Of a stretch of 11,440 bases of DNA, positions 4,823 through 11,440 are shown in pieces. A model generated the notes under the pieces. It was not told where the DNA came from. It worked only from the letters and a program-made list of their open reading frames with translations, and ran no database searches. A program made the translations under genes and the position numbers. The DNA comes from Pseudopedobacter sp040392825 (GTDB lineage: Bacteria > Bacteroidota > Bacteroidia > Sphingobacteriales > Sphingobacteriaceae): assembly GCF_040392825.1 (NCBI RefSeq), contig NZ_JBEBVH010000119.1, positions 1 through 11,440 of the forward strand, read 5' to 3'. Every line of letters starts with the position of its first letter. Position 1 is the stretch's first letter.

Positions 4823-7342
4823 ATGAACAACAAAAACATAATTATAATAGGAAATGGAATGGTTGGACATAAGTTTTGTGAAAAACTTATAAAAAAAACT
4901 AACGAATTCAACATTATTATCTTTGGTGAAGAACCAAGAAGTGCGTATGACCGCGTACATTTGAGTGAATACCTCAATGGAAAGACTGCTCAGGATCTTT
5001 CTTTATGTAATAATCCCTGGTATAAAGACCATAAAATTGATCTTTTTTTAAACGACCCTATCATTAAAATAGACAGAGAGAATAAAATTATTTATTCTTC
5101 AAAAGGCAATACAACTTCCTACGATTATCTGGTTATAGCAACTGGGTCTTCTGCTTTTGTACCTAAAATTCCCGGAATAGACAAAGAGGGAGTTTTTGTT
5201 TATCGCACAATAGAAGATTTAGATTTAATACAGAATTATGCAAAAACTGCTAAGAAAGGTACTATTCTGGGAGGCGGCTTATTAGGACTGGAAGCTGCAA
5301 AGGCTCTCAAAGATCTTAACATCCAGGACACTTCCGTGATAGAGTATAATCCCAGATTAATGCCTAAACAAATAGATTTAACAGGCAGCAACATCCTAAA
5401 AAATAAACTCAAAGAATTAGGCCTGTCTGTATACCTTAATAAAAGCACAGCCAGCGTAGAGGGCAAAGAACGTATATCAGGATTAAAATTCACAGACGGA
5501 ACAGAGCTTCAAACAGATATCTTAATTGTATCTGCAGGGATAAGGCCGAGAGACGAACTTGCAAAAGCTTGCGGACTGGAAACCGGAGAACGGGGAGGAA
5601 TTTCGGTAAATCAATATATGCAAACTTCCGATCCGAATATATATGCTATTGGTGAGTGTGCACTTTTCGATAATATGGTATACGGGTTAGTCGCCCCCGG
5701 ATATGAAATGGCAGAAGTAGCAGCTACCCATATTTGCAACGGAACCAAATTATTCAACGGATTTGATATGAGTACAAAACTAAAGCTAATAGGTGTAGAT
5801 GTTGCCAGCTTTGGAGATCCGTTCATTTCCGAACCTTTTGCCAAAACCATTGTATTTGAAGATTCTAATAAAGGCATATACAAGCGCTTAAACATCAGCA
5901 ACGATGGAAAATTCCTTATCGGAGGTATATTGATTGGCGAAGCAAGTTCATATAACATGCTTCTGCAAACAGTTAACAATAAAATTGTCTTACCTCCGCA
6001 ACCCGAAGACCTGATCTTAGGAAACAGGAGTGATAGTAAAAGCAACCAATCAGGCATTGCTTCTTTACCGGATAGTGCACTAATTTGCAGCTGCGAGGGC
6101 GTTACCAAAGGCAACATCTGCACCGCTGTAACAGAACAAGGTTGTGAAAATACAGATCAGGTAAAAAAATGCACTAAAGCAGGCAGTGGTTGCGGGGGTT
6201 GTACTCCTATGGTTAAAGAACTGGTTACTTACACTTTAAAACAGAACGGGAAATATGTCAGAAATGTCGTATGCGAACATTTCAATTTCAGCAGACAGGA
6301 ATTATTTGATCTTGTTAAAATACATGGGTTAAAAAGCTATAACGAAGTGTTAGATAGTGTTGGAAAAGGTGACGGATGCGAAATCTGCAAACCATTGGTT
6401 TCTTCTCTTTTAGCCAGTATTTGGAATGATATGATTTTAGCCAAAGGAAATGACACTGCCCAGGATAGTAATGACAGATTTCTGGCCAACATCCAAAAAG
6501 GCGGAACTTATTCTGTAGTTCCCAGAATTCCGGGAGGAGAAATTACACCGGATAAATTGATAGTAATTGGTAATGTGGCAAAGAAATATGGGTTATATAC
6601 AAAAATAACCGGAGGACAACGTATAGACCTTTTTGGTGCACATTTAAGCGACTTACCATTCATTTGGGAAGAACTTATTGCCGCTGGCTTCGAAAGCGGA
6701 CATGCCTATGGAAAGGCTCTAAGGACTGTAAAAAGCTGCGTAGGAAGTACCTGGTGCCGTTTTGGCTTACACGATAGCGTATCTTTTGCGGTAAGGGTAG
6801 AGGAAAGATATCGCGGACTTAGAGCTCCGCACAAAATCAAATCGGCTGTTAGCGGATGTATACGGGAATGTGCCGAGGCACAAAGTAAAGACTTTGGAAT
6901 CATAGCAACAGAAAAAGGATGGAACTTATATGTTTGCGGTAATGGGGGAAGCAAACCGCAACATGCTTTATTACTAGCTACTGATATTGACAGCGAAACC
7001 TGTATTAAATATATAGACAGGTTCCTCATGTTTTATATTAAAACCGCTGATCCGTTAACCCGTACGGCTACCTGGCTTAATAAAATGGAAGGCGGTATAG
7101 AATATCTCAGAAATGTAGTTATTAACGATAGTTTAGGCATGAACCAGCAATGGGAAATAGAAATGGAAGCACTGGTTAACGCCTATAAATGCGAATGGAA
7201 AGCGGCTATTGAAGATCCTGATATCAGGAAGAAGTTCAGCCATTTTGTTAATGCTCCCGAAGAAAAAGATCCAACGGTTAAGTTTGACGAGATGCGTGGT
7301 CAAAAACGGGCAGCGGACTGGCAACTTACCGAGACTAATTAA
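4823..7342 (+). CDS. nirB: NAD(P)H-dependent nitrite reductase, large subunit NirB
   Basis: Cytoplasmic enzyme reducing nitrite to ammonium with six electrons from NAD(P)H, for nitrogen assimilation or nitrite detoxification. The 839-residue protein has the complete NirB order. FAD/NAD(P)-binding domains come first (dinucleotide motifs GNGMVG at 10-15 and GGGLLG near 150). A BFD-like [2Fe-2S] domain follows with C422, C424, C457 and C460. Next is a second BFD-like region (CEHFNFSRQELFDLV from 484, C519 and C522). Last is the nitrite/sulfite reductase half with the siroheme-[4Fe-4S] ligands C639-x5-C645 and C679-x3-C683. All expected cysteines are present, so it should be active. The ATG at 4823 (MNNKNIIIIGNGM) is preferred to one 15 codons upstream, because the flavoprotein fold normally begins right at the first beta strand and the longer start lies in AT-rich leader DNA. 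nirD follows after 29 bases. SUMT, divergent, supplies the siroheme precursor. Confidence 0.98.
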   Translation: MNNKNIIIIGNGMVGHKFCEKLIKKTNEFNIIIFGEEPRSAYDRVHLSEYLNGKTAQDLSLCNNPWYKDHKIDLFLNDPIIKIDRENKIIYSSKGNTTSYDYLVIATGSSAFVPKIPGIDKEGVFVYRTIEDLDLIQNYAKTAKKGTILGGGLLGLEAAKALKDLNIQDTSVIEYNPRLMPKQIDLTGSNILKNKLKELGLSVYLNKSTASVEGKERISGLKFTDGTELQTDILIVSAGIRPRDELAKACGLETGERGGISVNQYMQTSDPNIYAIGECALFDNMVYGLVAPGYEMAEVAATHICNGTKLFNGFDMSTKLKLIGVDVASFGDPFISEPFAKTIVFEDSNKGIYKRLNISNDGKFLIGGILIGEASSYNMLLQTVNNKIVLPPQPEDLILGNRSDSKSNQSGIASLPDSALICSCEGVTKGNICTAVTEQGCENTDQVKKCTKAGSGCGGCTPMVKELVTYTLKQNGKYVRNVVCEHFNFSRQELFDLVKIHGLKSYNEVLDSVGKGDGCEICKPLVSSLLASIWNDMILAKGNDTAQDSNDRFLANIQKGGTYSVVPRIPGGEITPDKLIVIGNVAKKYGLYTKITGGQRIDLFGAHLSDLPFIWEELIAAGFESGHAYGKALRTVKSCVGSTWCRFGLHDSVSFAVRVEERYRGLRAPHKIKSAVSGCIRECAEAQSKDFGIIATEKGWNLYVCGNGGSKPQHALLLATDIDSETCIKYIDRFLMFYIKTADPLTRTATWLNKMEGGIEYLRNVVINDSLGMNQQWEIEMEALVNAYKCEWKAAIEDPDIRKKFSHFVNAPEEKDPTVKFDEMRGQKRAADWQLTETN

Positions 7343-7371
7343 CTTATTATCAACTTTTAACTTGAATCATT

Positions 7372-7710
7372 ATGGAACAAATGAATTGGCTTTTAGCCTG
7401 TAAAGTGGAAGATGCAGCCGAAAATGGCGGTGTTTGCGTAAAGTATGGTGAAAACCAGATTGCGTTATTTCATTTCACCAGACGGAATGAATGGTATGCG
7501 ACCCAAAACGAATGCCCACACAGAAAACAGATGGTGTTAAGCAGAGGCATGATTGGGTCTTTAGACGGAGAACCTAAAATTGCCTGTCCTTTCCACAAAA
7601 AAAATTTCTCGTTAGCAACAGGCGAATGCCTGAACGGAGGAGAATGCGGACATATCAAAACCGATCCTGTAAAAATTGAAAATGGAATAGTTTATATAGG
7701 AGTTGCATAA
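7372..7710 (+). CDS. nirD: Nitrite reductase small subunit NirD (Rieske-type)
   Basis: Small subunit of the NADH-dependent nitrite reductase; it partners NirB in the cytoplasm. The 112-residue protein is one Rieske-fold domain. It keeps both halves of the Rieske ligand set, C48-P-H50 and C72-P-F-H75, so it should bind a [2Fe-2S] cluster. Some NirD proteins, including that of E. coli as I recall it, have lost these ligands. The cluster would provide an extra electron-transfer site or stabilise the NirB complex. The start at 7372 (MEQMNWLLACKVED) gives the usual NirD length; a second ATG three codons on is possible. The gene lies 29 bases after nirB and 67 bases before the channel gene, all on one strand, which implies one operon. 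Confidence 0.96.
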   Translation: MEQMNWLLACKVEDAAENGGVCVKYGENQIALFHFTRRNEWYATQNECPHRKQMVLSRGMIGSLDGEPKIACPFHKKNFSLATGECLNGGECGHIKTDPVKIENGIVYIGVA

Positions 7711-7769
7711 AGGACAAAGACTAAAGGACAAAGACTAATGAACTCAATGAACTAATGAACTAATAAACT
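7709..7769 (+). repeat. Two families of short tandem repeats between nirD and the channel gene
   Basis: The unit AAAGGACAAAGACT is present twice in tandem (7709-7722 and 7723-7736). AATGAACT is then present three times (7737-7744, 7746-7753, 7754-7761), with a fourth copy changed to AATAAACT (7762-7769). The array begins at the nirD stop codon and ends eight bases before the next ATG, filling almost the whole intergenic gap and the ribosome-loading region. Confidence 0.85.
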
Positions 7770-7777
7770 AAAAAAAC

Positions 7778-8572
7778 ATGGACTATATTGCACCAAAAGA
7801 AGTAGCAGACACCATGATGACTGCTGCTATTAACAAATCAAAATTATCTATCAGAGATCTTTTAATCAGGGGAAGCCTTTCTGGAGCTTTACTGGCTATC
7901 TCAGTAACGCTTGCTTTTATGGCTACATCACAGACTACCTTAAGCTTGGTAGGTGCGTTTGTTTTCCCTGTTGGCTTTGTAATTATTGTTATCCTTGGAC
8001 TCGAATTGGTTACAGGCAGCTTCTCTTTAATTCCTTTAGCATGGATGGAAAAACATATTTCCGCAAAAATCATGTACCGCAATTTATTCTGGGTATTTAT
8101 GGGCAATCTTTTAGGAAGTGTACTTTTTGCAGTTCTTTTTTGGGCAGCTTCGTCTGAAAGCAGTAAGGTAATTGAGCAGATGCTTATTAGCGCAAGTGAG
8201 AAAAAAACAATTGCTTATGCCCAAAATGGAGCACATGGTTTATTTTCTGCTTTCGTGAAGGCTATTCTTTGCAACTGGATGGTGTGCATGGGAGTTGTTA
8301 TGTCTATGACATCTAAATCTACCTTAGGCAAAATACTGGCAGCGGGTATTCCTATTTTCATTTTCTTCGCTTTAGGATATGAACATGCTGTGGTAAATAT
8401 GTTTGTTATCCCTGCCGGAATTATGTTTGGCGCAAATGTAAGTATCGCTGACTGGTGGCTTTATAATCAACTAATTGTAACTGCGGGCAATATTGTGGGT
8501 GGCTTATTATTTACCGGTATGGCTATCTATTACACTTACAACAAATCTCAAAAAACATCTCCTTCTATATAA
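7778..8572 (+). CDS. nirC: Formate/nitrite transporter (FNT) family channel, probably nitrite
   Basis: Inner-membrane channel of the FNT family, pentameric in known members, which carries nitrite, formate or similar small anions. The 264-residue protein has six hydrophobic helices: about 30-52, 58-80, 101-124, 155-178, 186-215 and 227-252. Helix-breaking family signatures are visible: LVTGSF near 77-82 in the second, KAILCNWMVCMGV near 161-173 in the fourth, and GYEHAVVNMF at 200-209. The last includes the conserved E202 and the central H203 that protonates the passing anion in studied FNT channels. Nitrite as substrate is inferred from its place behind nirBD; formate cannot be excluded from sequence alone. 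The start at 7778 gives a normal cytoplasmic N-terminus. The ribosome-loading region is formed by the short tandem repeats just upstream, and the next gene follows after 26 bases. Confidence 0.93.
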   Translation: MDYIAPKEVADTMMTAAINKSKLSIRDLLIRGSLSGALLAISVTLAFMATSQTTLSLVGAFVFPVGFVIIVILGLELVTGSFSLIPLAWMEKHISAKIMYRNLFWVFMGNLLGSVLFAVLFWAASSESSKVIEQMLISASEKKTIAYAQNGAHGLFSAFVKAILCNWMVCMGVVMSMTSKSTLGKILAAGIPIFIFFALGYEHAVVNMFVIPAGIMFGANVSIADWWLYNQLIVTAGNIVGGLLFTGMAIYYTYNKSQKTSPSI

Positions 8573-8598
8573 TAATTACAAACTTATAAACTCGACAT

Positions 8599-8997
8599 AT
8601 GACTCACTACATCAGATTAACCGCATTAAGCGGAATGGCTTTGCTTTGTTCAACATTTAGTTCTTTAGCTCAATCTACAGCTGTAAAAAGTTCTCTTTTT
8701 GAAGGGATTATCGTTACAGGATATACAGATAAAAGCATGTATATAAATTGTACAGGACCGGCTGTCAAACTATCAAAAAAACCTTTTTCTTTAATGGCAG
8801 GATTACTACCCTCATTACGGATAAAAGAAGACAAAAGCACTGCCAGTCAAAATACAACAGTAACCCCCACGCTTGGTTTTGGAGCAACAGCTTTGTACAA
8901 ACATCTGGCTCTGCAAATACCATTTTTTTACAATGCTAAAACAAGCACACAAAATGGAAACTGGAAAGCAGGGATAGGTATCGGATATAAATTTTAA
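8599..8997 (+). CDS. Small exported beta-strand-rich protein closing the nir operon, function unknown
   Basis: I do not recognise a named family. The 132-residue product has a signal peptide (residues 1-24: basic start, hydrophobic SGMALLCSTF, cleavage site SLA before Q25). This leaves about 108 mature residues rich in alternating hydrophobic strands. Segments such as EGIIVTGYT (35-43), PTLGFGATALYKHLALQIPF (90-109) and KAGIGIGYKF (123-132) look like outer-membrane barrel strands. The protein ends in Phe after an aromatic, as many outer-membrane proteins do. It is short for even an eight-stranded barrel, so it may be a partial barrel, an oligomer or a periplasmic protein. One Cys remains in the mature part (C51). 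It starts 26 bases after the FNT channel gene on the same strand, so co-transcription with nirBDC is likely and a role in nitrite passage across the envelope is conceivable. That role is a guess from context only. Confidence 0.75.
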   Translation: MTHYIRLTALSGMALLCSTFSSLAQSTAVKSSLFEGIIVTGYTDKSMYINCTGPAVKLSKKPFSLMAGLLPSLRIKEDKSTASQNTTVTPTLGFGATALYKHLALQIPFFYNAKTSTQNGNWKAGIGIGYKF

Positions 8998-9018
8998 CGC
9001 TTCTTAATAATCGGGATT

Positions 9019-9085
9019 TTTCGACTGAGCCGGATGAGAATCATTTTCCCTTACCTACCAGTGTATTTTCTCCACTCGGTTGAAA
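9019..9085 (+). other. Possible RNA stem at the 3' end of the nir operon
   Basis: TTTCGACTGAG (9019-9029) can pair over 11 positions with CTCGGTTGAAA (9075-9085). Two of the pairs are G-U, which pair only in plus-strand RNA. Inside, GAGAA (9036-9040) can pair with TTCTC (9068-9072). No U-tract follows and the loop is long, so it is not a standard terminator. It lies between the convergent stops of the operon's last gene and the FNR-like gene and may protect or end the operon mRNA. Confidence 0.3.
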
Positions 9086-9095
9086 TTCCTAAAGT

Positions 9096-9800
9096 TTAAC
9101 AAGTTTCGATAACCTGTTTTAAACCGTCCCGATTTTTAATTATTGTCTTTTTACCACTCACTTCTATCAGATCCTGATTTACCAGTTCGGTAATCATTCT
9201 AAACAAAGTTTCATAGGTTGTTCCTATAAAAGAAGCTAAATCCTGTTTACTTAAATTTATGGCAATAGCCCCATCATCCGAAATCCCAAACTGGTCTTCT
9301 AATTTAAACAAGGCCAGAGCCAATCTGCTTTTTACTGTCATATGCACCAGGTTTCTCATCTTTTGTTCAGACTGTCTCAGTTCTTCAGCAAAAAACATCA
9401 TTAACTCGAAGGTAAACCCCGAATTTACACGCAGCGTAGACATAAAAAAAGACAGATCAACAAAACATACTTCTGCAGGTTCTATTGCTGTAGCAGAAAT
9501 CGGATAAACATTTTCGTTGTTGTAATCGGTATAAATTCCTCTGTGCCCTACTATGGCTCCATTACTTGCAAAACGAACTATAAGCTCTTTTTCCTGCCAT
9601 GATTTATGGACTTTTACCGTTCCCTTATTTACAAAATAGACACCTGCCATGGGTTCGCCTTCTTTTATAAACTGTTCACCCTTTTTCAATAAAATCTGCG
9701 TTGCAGATATTGCTATCAACTTTCTCCAGTCTTCTGCCACATGCCGGCACATAAAGCAGTTACTTATATTACATACATGTTTACTTTTTTTCATTGCCAT
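9096..9800 (-). CDS. Crp/Fnr-family regulator with FNR-like cysteines
   Basis: A cytoplasmic DNA-binding regulator of 234 residues. An N-terminal cysteine cluster C10-x4-C15-x2-C18 precedes a cNMP-binding-type beta roll (about 35-118; GEQFIKEGEP, VNKGTVKVHK). Then come a dimerisation helix (about 128-156) and a winged helix-turn-helix (about 183-206). C112, in EVCFVDL, aligns by eye with C122 of E. coli FNR. With the three N-terminal cysteines this gives four possible ligands for an oxygen- or NO-sensitive Fe-S cluster. The recognition helix reads YETLFRM where FNR has VETISRL: Glu197 and Arg201 are kept and the FNR serine is Phe200, so the operator may differ from the FNR box. The start may be 9800 or the ATG two codons later (9794). 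It is convergent with the nir operon, which makes it the likely regulator, but that link is inferred. Confidence 0.9.
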   Translation of the reverse strand: MAMKKSKHVCNISNCFMCRHVAEDWRKLIAISATQILLKKGEQFIKEGEPMAGVYFVNKGTVKVHKSWQEKELIVRFASNGAIVGHRGIYTDYNNENVYPISATAIEPAEVCFVDLSFFMSTLRVNSGFTFELMMFFAEELRQSEQKMRNLVHMTVKSRLALALFKLEDQFGISDDGAIAINLSKQDLASFIGTTYETLFRMITELVNQDLIEVSGKKTIIKNRDGLKQVIETC

Positions 9801-9807
9801 CTATAAA

Positions 9808-9815
9808 CAAACTTA
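9808..9815 (-). promoter_or_regulatory. -7 promoter element of the FNR-like gene
   Basis: On the minus strand TAAGTTTG matches TAnnTTTG exactly and ends seven bases before the ATG at 9800. No TTG or TTTG occurs 19-21 bases upstream; instead one arm of a palindrome (9832-9838) falls there. This suits a promoter that needs an activator or is controlled by its own product. The 5' leader would be a few bases at most. Confidence 0.5.
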
Positions 9816-9831
9816 ATAAAAAATATATCTT

Positions 9832-9858
9832 ATGACTTTTAAAATATGCTCAAGTCAT
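9832..9858. promoter_or_regulatory. Perfect 7-bp dyad in the FNR-like gene / truA divergent region
   Basis: ATGACTT (9832-9838) and AAGTCAT (9852-9858) form a perfect dyad with a 13-base spacer, centred between two divergent promoter elements at 9808-9815 (minus) and 9870-9877 (plus). The arm read on the minus strand, AGTCATAA (9837-9830), also occurs at 4732-4739 upstream of nirB. It is a candidate operator. The spacer is longer than the 4-6 bases usual for Crp/Fnr proteins, so the binding protein is unknown. Confidence 0.35.
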
Positions 9859-9869
9859 TCAATTAAAAT

Positions 9870-9877
9870 TAAATTTG
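9870..9877 (+). promoter_or_regulatory. -7 promoter element directly before truA
   Basis: TAAATTTG matches TAnnTTTG exactly and is followed four bases later by the GTG start codon of truA. No TTG lies 19-21 bases upstream. If it is used, the truA mRNA is leaderless or starts with one or two bases. The match is seen; its use is inferred. Confidence 0.45.
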
Positions 9878-9881
9878 CAGT

Positions 9882-10658
9882 GTGTCAGAAAAACAGAGAT
9901 TTTTTATAGAGATTAGCTACCATGGGCTTCATTACCATGGCTGGCAATATCAACCCAATGCTGTTACTGTGCAGGAAAAACTGGATTATGCTTTATCTAC
10001 TTTTTTTGGTGAGAAAATAGAGTCTTTAGGTTGTGGAAGAACAGACACAGGTGTACATGCCACACAATTTTACGCCCATTTTGATATTAATAAAGCATTC
10101 TCAGAAAATCAGGAAATCAGGTTTCTAAAAGGCATTAATTCGCTGTTGCCGTATGACATCGCGGTTAAGCATTTACACAAGGTTCATGATGATGCTCATG
10201 CCAGGTTTGATGCTATCAGAAGATCTTACGAGTATCATATCCATTTCAATAAAAATCCGTTTAAGACTTATACAAGCTGGCTGCATAAAGAATCTCTAAA
10301 TGTAGAGGCCATGAATATTGCTGCATCTTACCTATTGGATTACGAAGATTTTGGAGCATTCTGCAAAGCTAACGCTGCTAATTTCACCAATATTTGTATG
10401 GTGAGCCGGGCCGAATGGGAAGTGAGGAATGATGGAATAGTATTTCATATTACTGCAAACAGGTTTTTAAGGAATATGGTGAGAGCCATTGTTGGTACTT
10501 TAACAGAAATAGGAAAGGGAAAACATGGGGTAGAACACATTAAAAATGTTATCGAGAGTAAGAAAAGATCTAATGCAGGCGCATCAGTTCCTGCTTGCGG
10601 ATTATTTTTAACTGAAGTTTGCTATCCGTATATTACAGAAGCTATAGAAGAAATTTAA
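9882..10658 (+). CDS. truA: tRNA pseudouridine(38-40) synthase TruA
   Basis: Converts uridines 38-40 of the anticodon stem-loop of many tRNAs to pseudouridine in the cytoplasm. The 258-residue protein has the family's normal length and signatures: IEISYHGLHYHGWQ near 9-22, GCGRTDTGVHA at 50-60 with the catalytic Asp55, HARFDAIRRSYEYHI in the middle, and FLRNMVR at 195-201 in the second half. It starts with GTG at 9882. A stop codon lies four codons upstream in frame (TAA at 9870) and no ATG lies between, while the first beta strand begins at about residue 7, so a later start would damage the fold. The ABC exporter gene begins one base after its stop, so the two are co-transcribed. It has no evident tie to the nitrite genes. 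Confidence 0.97.
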   Translation: MSEKQRFFIEISYHGLHYHGWQYQPNAVTVQEKLDYALSTFFGEKIESLGCGRTDTGVHATQFYAHFDINKAFSENQEIRFLKGINSLLPYDIAVKHLHKVHDDAHARFDAIRRSYEYHIHFNKNPFKTYTSWLHKESLNVEAMNIAASYLLDYEDFGAFCKANAANFTNICMVSRAEWEVRNDGIVFHITANRFLRNMVRAIVGTLTEIGKGKHGVEHIKNVIESKKRSNAGASVPACGLFLTEVCYPYITEAIEEI

Positions 10659-10659
10659 A

Positions 10660-11440
10660 ATGAGCAATACCTCTGGAAAAACGTACGACTGGAACTTATT
10701 AAAGCGTGTTTTCGCTTATGCCAGACCTTATAAAAAAATGTTCTTTTGGTCGGTAATCTTAACTTTGGCTATAGCAGCTCTGGCTCCGATTAGACCCTTC
10801 CTGATACAACATATTATTGATGATTATGTAGTCTACAGTGATTACAATGGCCTGGTAAATATGTCTGTCATTCTTGTAGTCACTTTAATTGTTCAGACCG
10901 TTGTACAGTACTACCATACCTTTTTAACTAACTCTCTTGGGCAGTCGGTTATTAAAGATTTGAGAAAAGATGTCTTCAACCACATCACCAAACTTCGATT
11001 AAAATATTTCGACAAAACTCCTATTGGGCAGTTAATCACCAGAACGGTATCTGACCTGGAAACTATTGCCGATATTTTTTCTGAAGGCCTGATTGTTATT
11101 ATAGGTGATATTCTTCAGTTAATTGCTGTTATTGGCTTCATGTTTTATATAGACTGGCGGCTTACATTAATTGTACTACTTCCTATGCCTTTGCTGATTA
11201 TTGCTACTTACATTTTTAAAGAAGCTATAAAATCTGCTTTCCAGGATGTAAGAACACAGGTGGCTAAACTGAATACATTTTTACAGGAACATATCAGCGG
11301 AATCAGCATTATACAATATTTTGCAAGAGAGGATCAGGAATTTGATAAATTCAAAAAAATAAATGCCGAACATCGGGATGCTCACATCCGTTCTAACTGG
11401 TATTATTCTATTTTCTTCCCTGTTGTAGAGATTATTTCTG
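10660..11440 (+). CDS. ABC exporter, transmembrane part (MsbA-like), cut off by window end
   Basis: Inner-membrane ABC exporter half-transporter. The 260 visible codons encode the N-terminal transmembrane domain. A short cytoplasmic start (MSNTSGKTYDWNLLKRVFAY) is followed by hydrophobic helices near 28-49 and 67-86, then the coupling segment LRKDVFNHITKLRLKYFDKT (about 104-123) with IGQLITRTVSDLE after it, and further helices near 146-165 and 168-187. This order is typical of the MsbA/BmrA/LmrA class, in which a nucleotide-binding domain follows at about residue 340. That part lies beyond the window, so completeness and Walker motifs cannot be checked. The substrate (lipid, drug or peptide) cannot be deduced. 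The ATG is one base after the truA stop, which indicates translational coupling or at least a shared mRNA. Confidence 0.92.
   Translation, partial: MSNTSGKTYDWNLLKRVFAYARPYKKMFFWSVILTLAIAALAPIRPFLIQHIIDDYVVYSDYNGLVNMSVILVVTLIVQTVVQYYHTFLTNSLGQSVIKDLRKDVFNHITKLRLKYFDKTPIGQLITRTVSDLETIADIFSEGLIVIIGDILQLIAVIGFMFYIDWRLTLIVLLPMPLLIIATYIFKEAIKSAFQDVRTQVAKLNTFLQEHISGISIIQYFAREDQEFDKFKKINAEHRDAHIRSNWYYSIFFPVVEIIS

Noticed and set aside
5611..6123. 170-codon minus-strand frame within nirB
   Set aside because: It is antisense to conserved NirB sequence; its length comes from nirB codon use, and no domain is recognisable.
7709..7769. CRISPR array
   Set aside because: The units are 8 and 14 bases and directly adjacent, with no spacers of 25-40 bases and no cas genes nearby.
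9905..9950. Repeat TACCATGG in the start of truA
   Set aside because: The repeat is explained by the conserved coding sequence YHG-x-HYHGW of TruA.

Overview
The window looks like chromosomal DNA from a member of the Bacteroidota, most likely Sphingobacteriaceae (Pedobacter-like). Four things point that way: a secreted protein with a type IX secretion (T9SS) C-terminal sorting domain, a DUF4293 membrane protein, low GC with weak Shine-Dalgarno sequences, and several promoters of the Bacteroidota type (TTTG about 20 bases before TAnnTTTG). The genus is an inference from these features; no database search was possible.

Layout. At 1-1068 (minus) is the N-terminal 356 codons of a DEAD-box RNA helicase, with a recognisable promoter and a hairpin in its leader. 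The 1069-1493 gap carries two inverted repeats. At 1494-2744 (minus) is a T9SS cargo protein of unknown function. At 2862-3161 (plus) is a small DUF2892-type membrane protein, separated by a bidirectional terminator from a DUF4293 membrane protein at 3239-3700 (minus). Next come a siroheme-pathway methyltransferase (SUMT, 3815-4561, minus) and, diverging from it across a roughly 13% GC intergenic region, the nitrite operon: nirB (4823-7342), nirD (7372-7710), a formate/nitrite-family channel (7778-8572) and a small exported protein (8599-8997). Convergent to the operon is an FNR-like regulator (9096-9800, minus). Divergent from that is truA (9882-10658), which is followed after one base by a truncated ABC exporter gene (10660 to the window edge).

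How the genes work together. The central block is a compact nitrite-assimilation module. The FNT channel brings in nitrite. NirB, with NirD, reduces it to ammonium using NAD(P)H. SUMT makes the precorrin-2 needed for NirB's siroheme. The neighbouring Crp/Fnr protein keeps four cysteines in positions suited to an oxygen- or NO-sensing Fe-S cluster and is the obvious candidate regulator. No nitrate reductase and no separate precorrin-2 dehydrogenase/ferrochelatase lies inside the window.

I did not find a convincing new multi-gene system. The less well explained items are the small exported protein closing the nir operon, the FNR-like regulator's unusual cysteine spacing and recognition helix, the tandem short repeats before the channel gene, the palindromes in the two divergent intergenic regions, and -7 promoter motifs lying almost against the start codons of three genes (possible leaderless mRNAs).
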